From the NCBI RefSeq assembly GCF_014652855.1, contig NZ_BMZP01000004.1:61235-125234 (forward strand): DNA of 64,000 bases, read 5' to 3'. Each line of letters opens with the position of its first letter. The first letter of the stretch is position 1. This document shows positions 28,621-37,011 of the stretch, piece after piece. The stretch comes from Novosphingobium pokkalii (GTDB taxonomy: Bacteria > Pseudomonadota > Alphaproteobacteria > Sphingomonadales > Sphingomonadaceae). The translations under genes were made by a program, and so were the position numbers. Below the pieces are notes generated by a model. The model made no database searches. It saw only the letters and a program-made list of their open reading frames with translations, and had not been told where the DNA came from.

Positions 28621-29374
28621 CGGCCGTTTCCTTTTTCAGCAGATAGATATCCATGATCCAGCCATGCTGCGCGCGCAGCGCGGCGCGGCGGGCGAGAATG
28701 CATGGGCCGGCCTGGGCCAGGCTGCCGTGCTCCAGCGCTTGCTGCTCCATGCCCAGATAGGCGCCCCACCAGATGGTCAGGCCCGCCGGATCGAGCGCCT
28801 GGAACGCGCCGCCGGCATCGAGCATCACCGCCACATGCTGCGCCCCGGCGGGCCAGCCATGCTGGCGCAACAGGCGCCCGGTGGTGATCGTCACCGGCCC
28901 GGCCAGCGGATTAAGCGGAATGGCGTGAGCGGCGGTCAGCACCTGAAGGCTAGTGATGCCGGGCACGACCTGCACATGCAGCGCCAGCCCCTGCGCCATC
29001 AGCCGTTCCGCGATCCGCAGGCTGCTGTCATAGAGCGCGGGATCGCCCCACACGAGCAGGGCCGCGCGCCCGCCATGCGGCAGCGCCCGTTCCAGCGCGG
29101 CCTGCCAGACGCGCGCGATCGCATCGTGCCAGGAATGCACGGCTTGCGCATAGTCGCCCGCACCATCGCGCAGCGGCATGGCGAATTCCACGATGGCCAC
29201 CGGCCGCGTCAGCACTTGCGCGCAGATCGCGCGGCGCAGGTCGATCAGCCCGGCCTTGTCCGCGCCCTTGTCGGGCAGCAGGATAACGTCGGCCGCGTTC
29301 ATCGCCCGCACTGCCGCCAGGGTGAGATGGTCGGGATTGCCGGTGCCGATGCCGATCAGGTCGAGGTGGATCAT
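28607..29374 (-). CDS. cobF: precorrin-6A synthase (deacetylating) CobF
   Basis: This SAM-dependent tetrapyrrole methylase methylates C-1 of precorrin-5 and releases acetate, a step specific to the aerobic route. The 255-residue product starts 'LIGIGTGNPDHLTL' and has 'LVWGDPALYDSSLR' and 'VVPGITSLQ'. The ATG at 29374 overlaps the cobB stop (ATGA). Confidence 0.94.
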   Translation of the reverse strand: MIHLDLIGIGTGNPDHLTLAAVRAMNAADVILLPDKGADKAGLIDLRRAICAQVLTRPVAIVEFAMPLRDGAGDYAQAVHSWHDAIARVWQAALERALPHGGRAALLVWGDPALYDSSLRIAERLMAQGLALHVQVVPGITSLQVLTAAHAIPLNPLAGPVTITTGRLLRQHGWPAGAQHVAVMLDAGGAFQALDPAGLTIWWGAYLGMEQQALEHGSLAQAGPCILARRAALRAQHGWIMDIYLLKKETADASG

Positions 29375-30702
29375 GCCACGTCTCCCGATCCGGCGATCAG
29401 GTGGAAGAACGAGCCGGTCACCCGCCCGCGCCGCGATCCGGTTTCGGCCACCGCCGCGCCCGTGGCATCGCTCACCTCGGCCAGCGGCGCATCGTCTTGC
29501 GCCAGGATCGTGCAATAGTGGAACTCGTGCCCGCGCAGCGCCGTGCTCGCCGCCAGCGCGCCCACCGGCGCCAGCAACCGCGCCGCGCGATAGCCCAGGT
29601 GCAGCCGCCGCTGGGCATGGCTGGTTTCCAGCCCGAGCAGCCCGGCCATGGCATGGCGCGCGCCCGCCTTGTCCACCAGCCCCTGCCCCAGCACCATGTA
29701 GCCGCCGCATTCGCCGTGCACCGGGCGGGTCTGCGCATGGTGGCGCAAGCCGGCGAGAAAGCGCGTGGCCGCCGCGATCCGCCCGGCGTGCAGTTCGGGA
29801 TAGCCGCCCGGCAGCCAGACCATGTCGGCCTCGCCTGCCGGGGCTTCGTCGGCCAGCGGCGAAAACGGCAGGATCTGCGCGCCCGCCGCCTGCCAGCCCT
29901 GCAACAGATGCGGATAGAGGAACGAGAACGCCGCATCGTGCGCCACCGCCAACCGCTGCGCCGGGGGCGGCGGCAGCGCGGGCGGCGCAGCGGCGCGGCC
30001 ATTGGCCATGGGCACGGCCTCGGCCAGCGCCACCAGCGCGGCAAGATCGACATGCCCGCGCACAAAATCCGCCAGGCGATCGAGCGCGCCAGCCAGGTCG
30101 GGATGCTCCAGCGCCTGCACCAGCCCCAGGTGCCGCTCGGGCAAGGCGAGATCGGCCCGGCGCGGCAGCGCGCCCAGCACCGGCAGGCCGACCCTGGCCA
30201 TCCCGTCGCGCAGCAGCCGTTCATGGCGCGCGCTGGCCACCTTGTTGAAAACCACCCCGGCCACGCGCACCTGCGGATCGATCCGGGCAAAGCCCAGCGC
30301 GGTGGCCGCCGCCGATTGCGCCTGGCCCGAGGCATCGAGCACCAGCACCACCGGCCAGCCCAGCCGCCGCGCCACATCGGCACTGGCGCCATGCCCCAGC
30401 GCGCCCGCGCCGGCAACGCCGTCGAACAGGCCCATCGAGGCTTCGGCCAAGGCCAGATCGGCCCCCGCCGCCTGCGCCGCAAGGCTGTCTACCAGCCCGC
30501 CCGTCATCGCCCAGCTATCGAGATTGAACGAAGCGCGGCCCGTGGCGGCGCGGTGAAACGCCGGATCGATATAGTCCGGGCCGTTCTTGAACGGCTGCAC
30601 CGCCAGCCCGTCCTGCGCCAGGGCGCGCAGCAGGCCGAGTGTCAGCGTGGTCTTGCCCGCGCCCGAACTGGGCGCGGCAATCATCAGGCCGGGCACCGTC
30701 AT
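29371..30702 (-). CDS. cobB: hydrogenobyrinic/cobyrinic acid a,c-diamide synthase CobB
   Basis: This glutamine-dependent amidase acts on the a and c carboxyls; on the aerobic route its substrate is hydrogenobyrinic acid. The 443-residue product has '[19 protein letters not shown]' (about 9-27), '[11 protein letters not shown]' and the C-terminal glutaminase triad region with '[11 protein letters not shown]'. The ATG overlaps the cobM stop by 4 bp. Confidence 0.96.
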   Translation of the reverse strand: MTVPGLMIAAPSSGAGKTTLTLGLLRALAQDGLAVQPFKNGPDYIDPAFHRAATGRASFNLDSWAMTGGLVDSLAAQAAGADLALAEASMGLFDGVAGAGALGHGASADVARRLGWPVVLVLDASGQAQSAAATALGFARIDPQVRVAGVVFNKVASARHERLLRDGMARVGLPVLGALPRRADLALPERHLGLVQALEHPDLAGALDRLADFVRGHVDLAALVALAEAVPMANGRAAAPPALPPPPAQRLAVAHDAAFSFLYPHLLQGWQAAGAQILPFSPLADEAPAGEADMVWLPGGYPELHAGRIAAATRFLAGLRHHAQTRPVHGECGGYMVLGQGLVDKAGARHAMAGLLGLETSHAQRRLHLGYRAARLLAPVGALAASTALRGHEFHYCTILAQDDAPLAEVSDATGAAVAETGSRRGRVTGSFFHLIAGSGDVA

Positions 30703-31463
30703 GCCGTGGCGCCTTGCGGGCGGAAACGGCGTTCGTAATCGGCGGCATAGAGCCGGCTGGCGGCAAAATCGGCGGCCCCCAGCACGCGGCCGACCAGGAT
30801 CAGCGCGGTGCGCTCCATTGTGCCGTCCACCGCCGCCGCCACCGTCTCCAGCGTGGCGCGGACCACGCGCTGATCGGGCCAGGAGGCGCGCCAGACCACC
30901 GCCACCGGGCAATCGGCGCCATAGTCCGGCAGCAGATCGGCCACCACGCTGGCCAGGTTATGGATCGAAAGGTGAATGGCCAGCGTCGCCCCGGTGCGGG
31001 CAAAGGCGGCCAGGTTCTCGCGCGGGGGCATCGCGCTGGCGCGGCCCGGCGTGCGCATCAACACCAGCGACTGGCCCAGCTCGGGCAGAGTCAGTTCCGC
31101 CTCCAGCGCGGCGGCGGCAGCGGCGAAGGCGGGCACGCCGGGAGTGATGGTAAAGGGAATGTCCAGCGCCCTCAGCGCGCGCACCTGCTCGCCCATGGCC
31201 GACCAGATCGACAGGTCGCCCGAATGCAGCCGCGCCACATCCTGCCCGGCGGCGTGGGCCTGGGCCATCTCGGCCACGATCGCGTCCAGCGCGAGCGGCG
31301 CGGTGTTGACGATCCGCGCGCCGGGCGGGCAATGGTCAAGCAGCGCGGGCGGCACCAGCGATCCGGCATAGAGGCACACCGGGCTTTGCGCGATGCGATC
31401 GCGCCCGCGCAGCGTGATCAGATCGGCCGCGCCGGGGCCGGCACCGATGAAATGGACCGTCAT
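30699..31463 (-). CDS. cobM: precorrin-4 C11-methyltransferase CobM
   Basis: This SAM-dependent methylase produces precorrin-5. The 254-residue product starts '[17 protein letters not shown]' and contains '[16 protein letters not shown]' and '[12 protein letters not shown]', typical of the CobM/CbiF subgroup. The ATG overlaps the cobE stop by 4 bp, and its own stop overlaps the cobB start. Confidence 0.95.
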   Translation of the reverse strand: MTVHFIGAGPGAADLITLRGRDRIAQSPVCLYAGSLVPPALLDHCPPGARIVNTAPLALDAIVAEMAQAHAAGQDVARLHSGDLSIWSAMGEQVRALRALDIPFTITPGVPAFAAAAAALEAELTLPELGQSLVLMRTPGRASAMPPRENLAAFARTGATLAIHLSIHNLASVVADLLPDYGADCPVAVVWRASWPDQRVVRATLETVAAAVDGTMERTALILVGRVLGAADFAASRLYAADYERRFRPQGATA

Positions 31464-31837
31464 CGTTCAATTCCTGTGGCAAGCGCACATGTGGCCGTGC
31501 GATCGGGGGAAACACAGCGCGGCGCGAGCAGACGCGCGCCAGGGCCCGCCCCGGCCAGTGCCGCCGCTTCGGCCAGGCTGCCGGTGCCGCGCGCGCGCAG
31601 GCTGGCGGGGGACCGGGTGGGCGTGGCACAGCCCGCCAGCGCCGGCGCGGCGATGGCCAGCAGGGGCAGGCCGAGCGCCTGCGCCAGCGGAGCGAGCGCC
31701 GGAGCCTTGTCTGCCGCCGTGGCCAGATGCGTGACGCGCGGCTGCCCGGACTTGCATTGGGCCTGGGCCAGAGCGAGCGCGGCGCGCAGCGCGGCCTGAT
31801 CGGCAGCGGCGCGAAATCCGAAACCGGCGACGATCAT
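31460..31837 (-). CDS. cobE: CobE/CbiG C-terminal-domain cobalamin protein
   Basis: This small protein has 125 residues and starts '[11 protein letters not shown]', with '[22 protein letters not shown]' and 'SLAEAAAL' later, matching CobE and the C-terminal part of CbiG. Its biochemical role on the aerobic route is not firmly known to me. Start and stop both overlap neighbours (cobL and cobM) by 4 bp. The open frame extends upstream into cobL, but that part is not CobE-like. Confidence 0.85.
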   Translation of the reverse strand: MIVAGFGFRAAADQAALRAALALAQAQCKSGQPRVTHLATAADKAPALAPLAQALGLPLLAIAAPALAGCATPTRSPASLRARGTGSLAEAAALAGAGPGARLLAPRCVSPDRTATCALATGIER

Positions 31838-33051
31838 CGCACCACGCTCCACTGCACGACCGGGTAGCGCGCTTTCCAGCCGGTGCGCGTGCCGAGTGGC
31901 ACCGCATCGGCCAATTCGATGCGCAGCAGATTGCCCCCAACCTGCCCGTGCCAGGTGGCGAGCAGCGCTTCGGATTCCAGCGTGACGGCGTTGGCGACGA
32001 GCCGGGTGCCCGGCCGCAGGCGGGGCCACAGCACTTGCAGCAGGGCCGCCGACAGGCCGCCGCCGATGAACACCGCATCGGGCAGCGGAGCATCGGGCAG
32101 GCAGGCGGGCGCGCGCCCGGTGATCACGCGCAGGCGATCGGCGCCCAGCGCCAGGGCATTGCCCCGCGCGCGGCTGGCGCGCAGCGGATCGCATTCCACC
32201 GCCACGGCGCGGTTGGCCGGATGGGCGAGCAGCCATTCGATGCCGATCGAGCCGGAACCGGCGCCGATGTCCCACAGCAGCTCACCCGCGCGCGGCGCCA
32301 GCGCGGCAAGGGTGAGCGCGCGCACCGGCGCCTTGGTGATCTGCCCATCGGCGGCAAACAGCATGTCGGGCCGCCCGGCGCCGAGCGGCAGGGCAAAGCC
32401 CGCGCCGGCAACGGCCAGGCCCACGGCAACCGGATGCTGCACATCATGCAGCGCAAAGTGATCGGCGCGGACCACGCGCACCCGCTCGCGCGGGCCGCCC
32501 AGCGCCTCCAGCACATGCAGGTCCGTCTCGCCAAAGCCCAGCGCCGCCAGCCAGGCCGCGAGGTCGGCCACGGCGGCGCCATCGCGCAGCAAGACCAGAA
32601 TGCGCCGGCCAGGAGCCAGATGCGGGCGCAGGCGCATGAGCGGTGCGGCATGAAGGCCCAGGCAGGCGCAATCCTGCAAGGCCCAGCCCAGCCGCGCCGC
32701 CGCCAGCCCAAAGGTGGAGGGCGCGGGATGCGCCACCCACTCGGCCCGATCGAGCCGGGCAATCACGCTGGAACCGCCACCGAACCAGAACGGATCGCCC
32801 GAGGCCAGCATCACGACCGACCGCCCGCGCAGCGTCAGCAGCAGGTCGATCCCCGCCGCAAAGGGCACTGGCCATTCCAGCACCTTGGCCGTAAGCGGGC
32901 CGAGCAGCGCAAGATGGCGCGGCGGGCCGAGCACGAATTCGGCCCGGTCCAGCGCCGTGTGTGCGGAGGGCGAGAGGCCGGCGCGGCCATCTTCGCCGAT
33001 GCCGAGGATCGTCAACCAGGGAGCCGCTTGCGCCATGCCCGCTTCAGCCAT
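31834..33051 (-). CDS. cobL: precorrin-6Y C5,15-methyltransferase (decarboxylating) CobL
   Basis: This two-domain enzyme methylates C-5 and C-15 and decarboxylates the acetate side chain, giving precorrin-8. The 405-residue product has an N-terminal tetrapyrrole methylase domain ('LGIGEDGRAGLS', 'LASGDPFWFGGGSS') and a C-terminal CbiT-type SAM domain ('LLWDIGAGSGSIGIEWL'). I choose the ATG at 33051 because AGGA stands 8 nt before it; an ATG at 33036 is the alternative. The 5' end meets the divergent cobK start with no intergenic space. Confidence 0.93.
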   Translation of the reverse strand: MAEAGMAQAAPWLTILGIGEDGRAGLSPSAHTALDRAEFVLGPPRHLALLGPLTAKVLEWPVPFAAGIDLLLTLRGRSVVMLASGDPFWFGGGSSVIARLDRAEWVAHPAPSTFGLAAARLGWALQDCACLGLHAAPLMRLRPHLAPGRRILVLLRDGAAVADLAAWLAALGFGETDLHVLEALGGPRERVRVVRADHFALHDVQHPVAVGLAVAGAGFALPLGAGRPDMLFAADGQITKAPVRALTLAALAPRAGELLWDIGAGSGSIGIEWLLAHPANRAVAVECDPLRASRARGNALALGADRLRVITGRAPACLPDAPLPDAVFIGGGLSAALLQVLWPRLRPGTRLVANAVTLESEALLATWHGQVGGNLLRIELADAVPLGTRTGWKARYPVVQWSVVR

Positions 33052-33823
33052 GCCGAACATCCTGCTGCTGGGCGGCACGACCGAGGCGCGCGAGCTGGCG
33101 CCGCTGCTCGCCGCGCGCGGCATTCGCGCCACGCTGAGCTATGCCGGGCGCACTCTGGCGCCGCGCGTGCTGCCCCTGCCCACGCGCATCGGCGGCTTTG
33201 GCGGCGTGGCGGGCCTGGTCGCCTGGCTGCGCGCCGAGGGGATCACCCATGTGGTCGATGCAACGCACCCGTTCGCCGCGCGGATGAGCGCCAATGCCGT
33301 GGCCGCGACGCAGGAAACCGGCGTGCCGCTGCTGGCCTTCACCCGCCCCGCCTGGCAGGCCGGGCCGGGCGACCGCTGGCAGCATGTGGCCGATCTGGAT
33401 GGCGCGGTGGCCGCGCTCGCCGGCCCGGCGCGGCGCGTGCTGCTGGCGCTGGGGCGGCAGCATGTCAGCCTTTTTGCCGCGCAGCCGCAGCACCACTATG
33501 TGCTGCGCTTCGTCGATCCGCCCGAGGCGCCACCGCCGCTGCCCCGGCACGCGCTGGTGGTCGATCGTGGGCCGTTCACGCTGGACGGCGACCTGGCCCT
33601 GCTGCGCGACCACGCGGTGGACCTGGTGGTGTGCAAGAACGCCGGGGGCAGCGCGGCACAGGCCAAGCTGATCGCCGCGCGCGCGCTGCGCCTGCCGGTG
33701 ATCATGATCGATCGCCCGTTCATCCCCCCGCGCCAAGAAGTGCACGATGCGCAAGCCGTGCTGGACTGGATCGCTCATGCGCCAGCCCCCACACCGCTCG
33801 CAGGAACGCTGCGCGGGGTATAG
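33050..33823 (+). CDS. cobK: precorrin-6A reductase CobK, opposite strand
   Basis: This NADPH-dependent reductase converts precorrin-6A to precorrin-6B. The 257-residue product opens 'MPNILLLGGTTEARELA' and contains 'VVDATHPFAARMSANA', 'LLALGRQHVSLF' and 'VCKNAGGSAAQAKLIAARAL'. It is the only gene of the cobalamin block on the plus strand. The 5' end overlaps the cobL start region (an upstream ATG at 33035 with GGGAG before it would increase the overlap), and the last 49 bp overlap the end of cobJ convergently. Its promoter must lie within cobL. Confidence 0.94.
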   Translation: MPNILLLGGTTEARELAPLLAARGIRATLSYAGRTLAPRVLPLPTRIGGFGGVAGLVAWLRAEGITHVVDATHPFAARMSANAVAATQETGVPLLAFTRPAWQAGPGDRWQHVADLDGAVAALAGPARRVLLALGRQHVSLFAAQPQHHYVLRFVDPPEAPPPLPRHALVVDRGPFTLDGDLALLRDHAVDLVVCKNAGGSAAQAKLIAARALRLPVIMIDRPFIPPRQEVHDAQAVLDWIAHAPAPTPLAGTLRGV

Positions 33824-34548
33824 AGCACCGGGCCGCTGGGGCGGTGGAACAGCCGGGTCTGGCTCGATCCCACGATCACCATGGTGCGCATGTCGGCCAT
33901 CTCGGGTGTGGCCTGGGCCAGCGGCACGATGCGCAATTGCTCCTCCGGCGTGGAAACCGCGCGGGCGAACAGCACCAGGCGCTGCGCCTCGCAACAATCG
34001 CGCAGCACCGCGAGCGTGCGGGCAAAACCCTGGGGCCGCGCGCGCGAGCAGGGGTTGTAGAACGCCATGGCGAAATCGGCCTGCGCGGCCAGGCGCAGGC
34101 GCCGCTCGATCAGCGGCCAGGGCTTGAGATTGTCGGACAGGTTGATCGCGCAGAAATCGTGGCCGAGCGGCGCCCCGGCGCGCGCGGCGGCGGCGAGCAT
34201 CGCGGTGATCCCCGGCAGCACCTGCACCGGCACGTCCGCCCAGTCTGCCGGGCCATGTTCCAGCACTTCGAACACCGCCGCCGCCATGGCAAAGACGCCC
34301 GGATCGCCCGAAGAGACGAGCACGACCTGCCCGCCTTGCGCCGCCAGATCGAGCGCATGGGCAGCGCGTTCGCGCTCCACCCGATTGTCCGAGGGGTGCA
34401 GCCTCAGCCCGGCACGCGGCGCCACGCGGGCGACATAGGGGATATAGCCCAGCACGTCGGTCGCCACCGCGAGCGCGGCGGAGACTTCGGGCGTGACCTG
34501 TCCCGCGTGGCCGGGGCCGAGCCCGGCGATGGTGAGCGTGCCGGTCAT
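33775..34548 (-). CDS. cobJ: precorrin-3B C17-methyltransferase CobJ
   Basis: This SAM-dependent methylase performs ring contraction to precorrin-4. The 257-residue product starts 'IAGLGPGHAGQVTPE' and has 'VVLVSSGDPGVFAMAAA', 'LPGITAMLAAAARAGAPLGHDFCAI' in two parts around residues 110-135, and 'AFYNPCSRAR'. The ATG overlaps the cobI stop. The next same-strand gene, cobL, begins about 720 bp downstream because antisense cobK occupies the gap. Confidence 0.95.
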   Translation of the reverse strand: MTGTLTIAGLGPGHAGQVTPEVSAALAVATDVLGYIPYVARVAPRAGLRLHPSDNRVERERAAHALDLAAQGGQVVLVSSGDPGVFAMAAAVFEVLEHGPADWADVPVQVLPGITAMLAAAARAGAPLGHDFCAINLSDNLKPWPLIERRLRLAAQADFAMAFYNPCSRARPQGFARTLAVLRDCCEAQRLVLFARAVSTPEEQLRIVPLAQATPEMADMRTMVIVGSSQTRLFHRPSGPVLYTPRSVPASGVGAGA

Positions 34549-35267
34549 GGGCGGCGGCCCTGGCCGTGGATCAGCAGGATGGCGAAATAGGGCGTGACCG
34601 CCTCGGCCTGGGCCAGCGGGGTGACGCGCTGGGTGGGCATGGCGGCGTGCTCCACCAGCCAGGCTTCTGCGGTGCGCCCGGCGGCGGCCACGGCGCGGCG
34701 CAGCTTGGCAAGGTTGCGCCCGATCTTCATCACCACCAGCGCATCGGTATCGCGGATGCGGCGGGTGAGTTCGGCCTCGGGCAGTGTGGCCATGGCCACG
34801 GTCAAGACATCGTCGCCCCAGGTGATCGGCAGCCCCGTGGCGTTCCAGGCGCCGGCCATGCCGGTGATGCCGGGCACGACCTGCACCGGCACTTGCCCTG
34901 TCAGTCGGCTGTGCAGGTGCATGAACGAGCCGTAGAAGAACGGGTCGCCCTCGCACAGCACGACGACGTCTTCGCCTGCGCGGGCCAGATCGGCCAAGCG
35001 CTGCGTGCAATCGGCATAGAACGCCGCCAGGCAGGCGTTGTAGCGCGGGTCGCTGACCGGAATTTCCGTGGTGACGGGATATTCCATGGCGATTTCCACT
35101 GCATCGGGGCGCAGCAGATCGGCCGCGATGCGGCGCGCATGGCCGGGCCGCCCGGCCTTGCGGAAATAGGCGATGTGGCGCGTGGTGCGCACCAGCCGAT
35201 CGGCGCGCACGCTCATCAGGTCGGCGGCGCCCGGCCCCAGGCCGACGCCGTGGATCGTCCCGCTCAT
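34545..35267 (-). CDS. cobI: precorrin-2 C20-methyltransferase CobI
   Basis: This SAM-dependent methylase makes precorrin-3A from precorrin-2. The 240-residue product starts 'GVGLGPGAADLMSVRADRLV' and contains 'VVLCEGDPFFYGSFMHL' and 'VVPGITGMAGAWNATGLP', typical of the CobI/CbiL group. The start overlaps the cobH stop (ATGA) and the stop overlaps the cobJ start. Confidence 0.96.
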   Translation of the reverse strand: MSGTIHGVGLGPGAADLMSVRADRLVRTTRHIAYFRKAGRPGHARRIAADLLRPDAVEIAMEYPVTTEIPVSDPRYNACLAAFYADCTQRLADLARAGEDVVVLCEGDPFFYGSFMHLHSRLTGQVPVQVVPGITGMAGAWNATGLPITWGDDVLTVAMATLPEAELTRRIRDTDALVVMKIGRNLAKLRRAVAAAGRTAEAWLVEHAAMPTQRVTPLAQAEAVTPYFAILLIHGQGRRP

Positions 35268-35893
35268 TCGGCGTCGCTCGCCAGGGCGTTGATCGCCGCC
35301 ACGGTGATCGCGCTACCGCCCAGCCGCCCCGCCACGATGCAGCAGGGCACCTGCCCCCAGGCCCACAACGCATCCTTGGATTCGACCGCGCCGACAAAGC
35401 CCACCGGGCAGCCGATCACCGCCACCGGGCGCGGGCAGGCCGGGTCTTGCAGCATGGTCAGCAGATGGAACAGCGCGGTCGGCGCATTGCCGATCGCCAC
35501 CACGCTGCCCGCCAGATGCGGCCGCCACAATTCCAGCGCGGCGGCCGAGCGGGTGGTGCCCAGCGCGGCAGCTAGGCCCGGCACGAGCGCATCGTGCAGC
35601 GTGCAGATCACGCGGTTGGCGGCAGGCAGGCGCGCGCGGGTGATCCCTTCCGACACCATCCGCGCATCGCACAGGATCGGCGCGCCGCCCCGCAGCGCAT
35701 CCCGCGCCGCCTCGGCAAATCCGGCAGAAAAGCGGATGTGCGGCGCCAGCTCGACCATGCCGGCGGCGTGGATCATCCGCACTGCCACGCGTTCTTCATC
35801 CGGCGTGAAGCGCGCCAGATCGGCCTCTGCCCGGATCGTGGCGAAAGACTGGCGATAGATGGCCGCGCCATCGGTTTCATAGACGTAGGGCAT
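35264..35893 (-). CDS. cobH: precorrin-8X methylmutase CobH
   Basis: This enzyme moves the C-11 methyl to C-12, giving hydrogenobyrinic acid. The 209-residue product has 'VRMIHAAGMVELAPHIRFS', where the histidine is the expected catalytic residue, followed by 'ILCDARMVSEGITRARLPA' and 'AVIGCPVGFVGAVESKDAL'. The ATG shares one base with the cobG stop (TGATG). Confidence 0.96.
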   Translation of the reverse strand: MPYVYETDGAAIYRQSFATIRAEADLARFTPDEERVAVRMIHAAGMVELAPHIRFSAGFAEAARDALRGGAPILCDARMVSEGITRARLPAANRVICTLHDALVPGLAAALGTTRSAAALELWRPHLAGSVVAIGNAPTALFHLLTMLQDPACPRPVAVIGCPVGFVGAVESKDALWAWGQVPCCIVAGRLGGSAITVAAINALASDAE

Positions 35894-37011
35894 CAGCGGC
35901 TTTCGCAATGGGCCAGCACGGCCCGGGGCGTGAGAGGGGATGCAGGGGCGCCTGGCCCCGCCCAGTCGAACCGGCCATCGGCCCGCCCGATCAGGGTGTT
36001 GGTGGTGGCGCGCGTGCCGGCGCAGCGCTTGGCACAGCCCGAAACGTGCAGCGTTCCCGCCACCAGCGGCGCCAGCACGCGCGCCAGATCGCGCGTGGCC
36101 ACGCCCGCCTGCGGACAGGCCGGGGCGCCGGGGCAGGCCTCCACGCGCAGCAGCGGATCGGCCGGATCGGCGATCAGACCCGCCACCGCGCCCGGTGCAG
36201 CCCCTTCGGCGACGATCACGCGCCATGGGGTGAGCCGAAGGGCCTGCGCGCCGGGCACGGCGAGCGCGGCGGCCAGCACCGGGGCTTCCACTTGTCCGAA
36301 CGGCGCGGCATGGGCCATGCCCAGCGCGCAAGGACCGGGTTGCAGCAGTGGCGCGGGCGCGGCGGGTCGGTCCTCGCCCTGCGCCCAGGCGGGCAGCGGC
36401 GCGTCATGGCGCGCCATGCGTCCGGCCTGCGCCCCGCCGCTTTCGGCAAACCAGCGGGCCAGCGCGATCAGGCCGGTCGCTTCCTCGCCCGGTGCCAGCG
36501 CCACGCCCGTGGCGCGCCCGGCCGCGCGCAGGATCAGGCCGCCGCCAGCGCCGCGCTCCACCCGGAAATCGCCCGGCTCGCGCAAGAGCAGCGGCGCCGC
36601 GCCGGCATCGATCACGAAGCCCACCTTGCCGGGCAATTCGGGCCATTCACCGCTGCGGGCGACAAGATCGTCGGCAATGCGCTGCGTATCGTCGCCCGCG
36701 CGCCAATCGGGCGCGACCAGCACGTTGCGCCTTGCTTCCACCGCCGGATCGGCCGAGACCAGGCCCAGCGCCAGCAGTTCGCGCAGCGCAGCCTGCCAGC
36801 CCGCTTCGCTCAGCCCGCGCAGTTGCAGGTTGGCGCGGCGCGACACGTCGATCAGGCCATTGCCTTGGCGCCCGGCCAGATCACACAAGGCCAGCACGGC
36901 ATCGCGCGGCAGGCGCGCGGCGTGGGGCTTGATCCGCAGCAGCAGGCCATCGCCAGCGGCCATCGGGTGCCAGGCATCGGGGCACCAGCCCGCCACGCGA
37001 AAGCCGCTCAT
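35893..37011 (-). CDS. cobG: precorrin-3B synthase CobG
   Basis: This oxygen-dependent monooxygenase converts precorrin-3A to precorrin-3B and marks the aerobic cobalamin route. The 372-residue product has the fold of nitrite/sulfite reductases, with four cysteines for a 4Fe-4S cluster: C-x5-C in 'CPGAPAC' (about 290-296) and C-x3-C in 'CAKRC' (about 326-330). The ATG overlaps the cobN stop; the longer open frame upstream is filler. Confidence 0.94.
   Translation of the reverse strand: MSGFRVAGWCPDAWHPMAAGDGLLLRIKPHAARLPRDAVLALCDLAGRQGNGLIDVSRRANLQLRGLSEAGWQAALRELLALGLVSADPAVEARRNVLVAPDWRAGDDTQRIADDLVARSGEWPELPGKVGFVIDAGAAPLLLREPGDFRVERGAGGGLILRAAGRATGVALAPGEEATGLIALARWFAESGGAQAGRMARHDAPLPAWAQGEDRPAAPAPLLQPGPCALGMAHAAPFGQVEAPVLAAALAVPGAQALRLTPWRVIVAEGAAPGAVAGLIADPADPLLRVEACPGAPACPQAGVATRDLARVLAPLVAGTLHVSGCAKRCAGTRATTNTLIGRADGRFDWAGPGAPASPLTPRAVLAHCESR

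Noticed and set aside
33035..33037. The upstream ATG of cobK as its start
   Set aside because: It has a weakly spaced GGGAG, but the conserved family start begins at the ATG at 33050; I keep the shorter form and record the other as possible.
31948..34590. An 880-residue plus-strand open frame overlapping cobL, cobK and cobJ
   Set aside because: Antisense composition, with no recognisable motif; the real plus-strand gene here is cobK in another frame.
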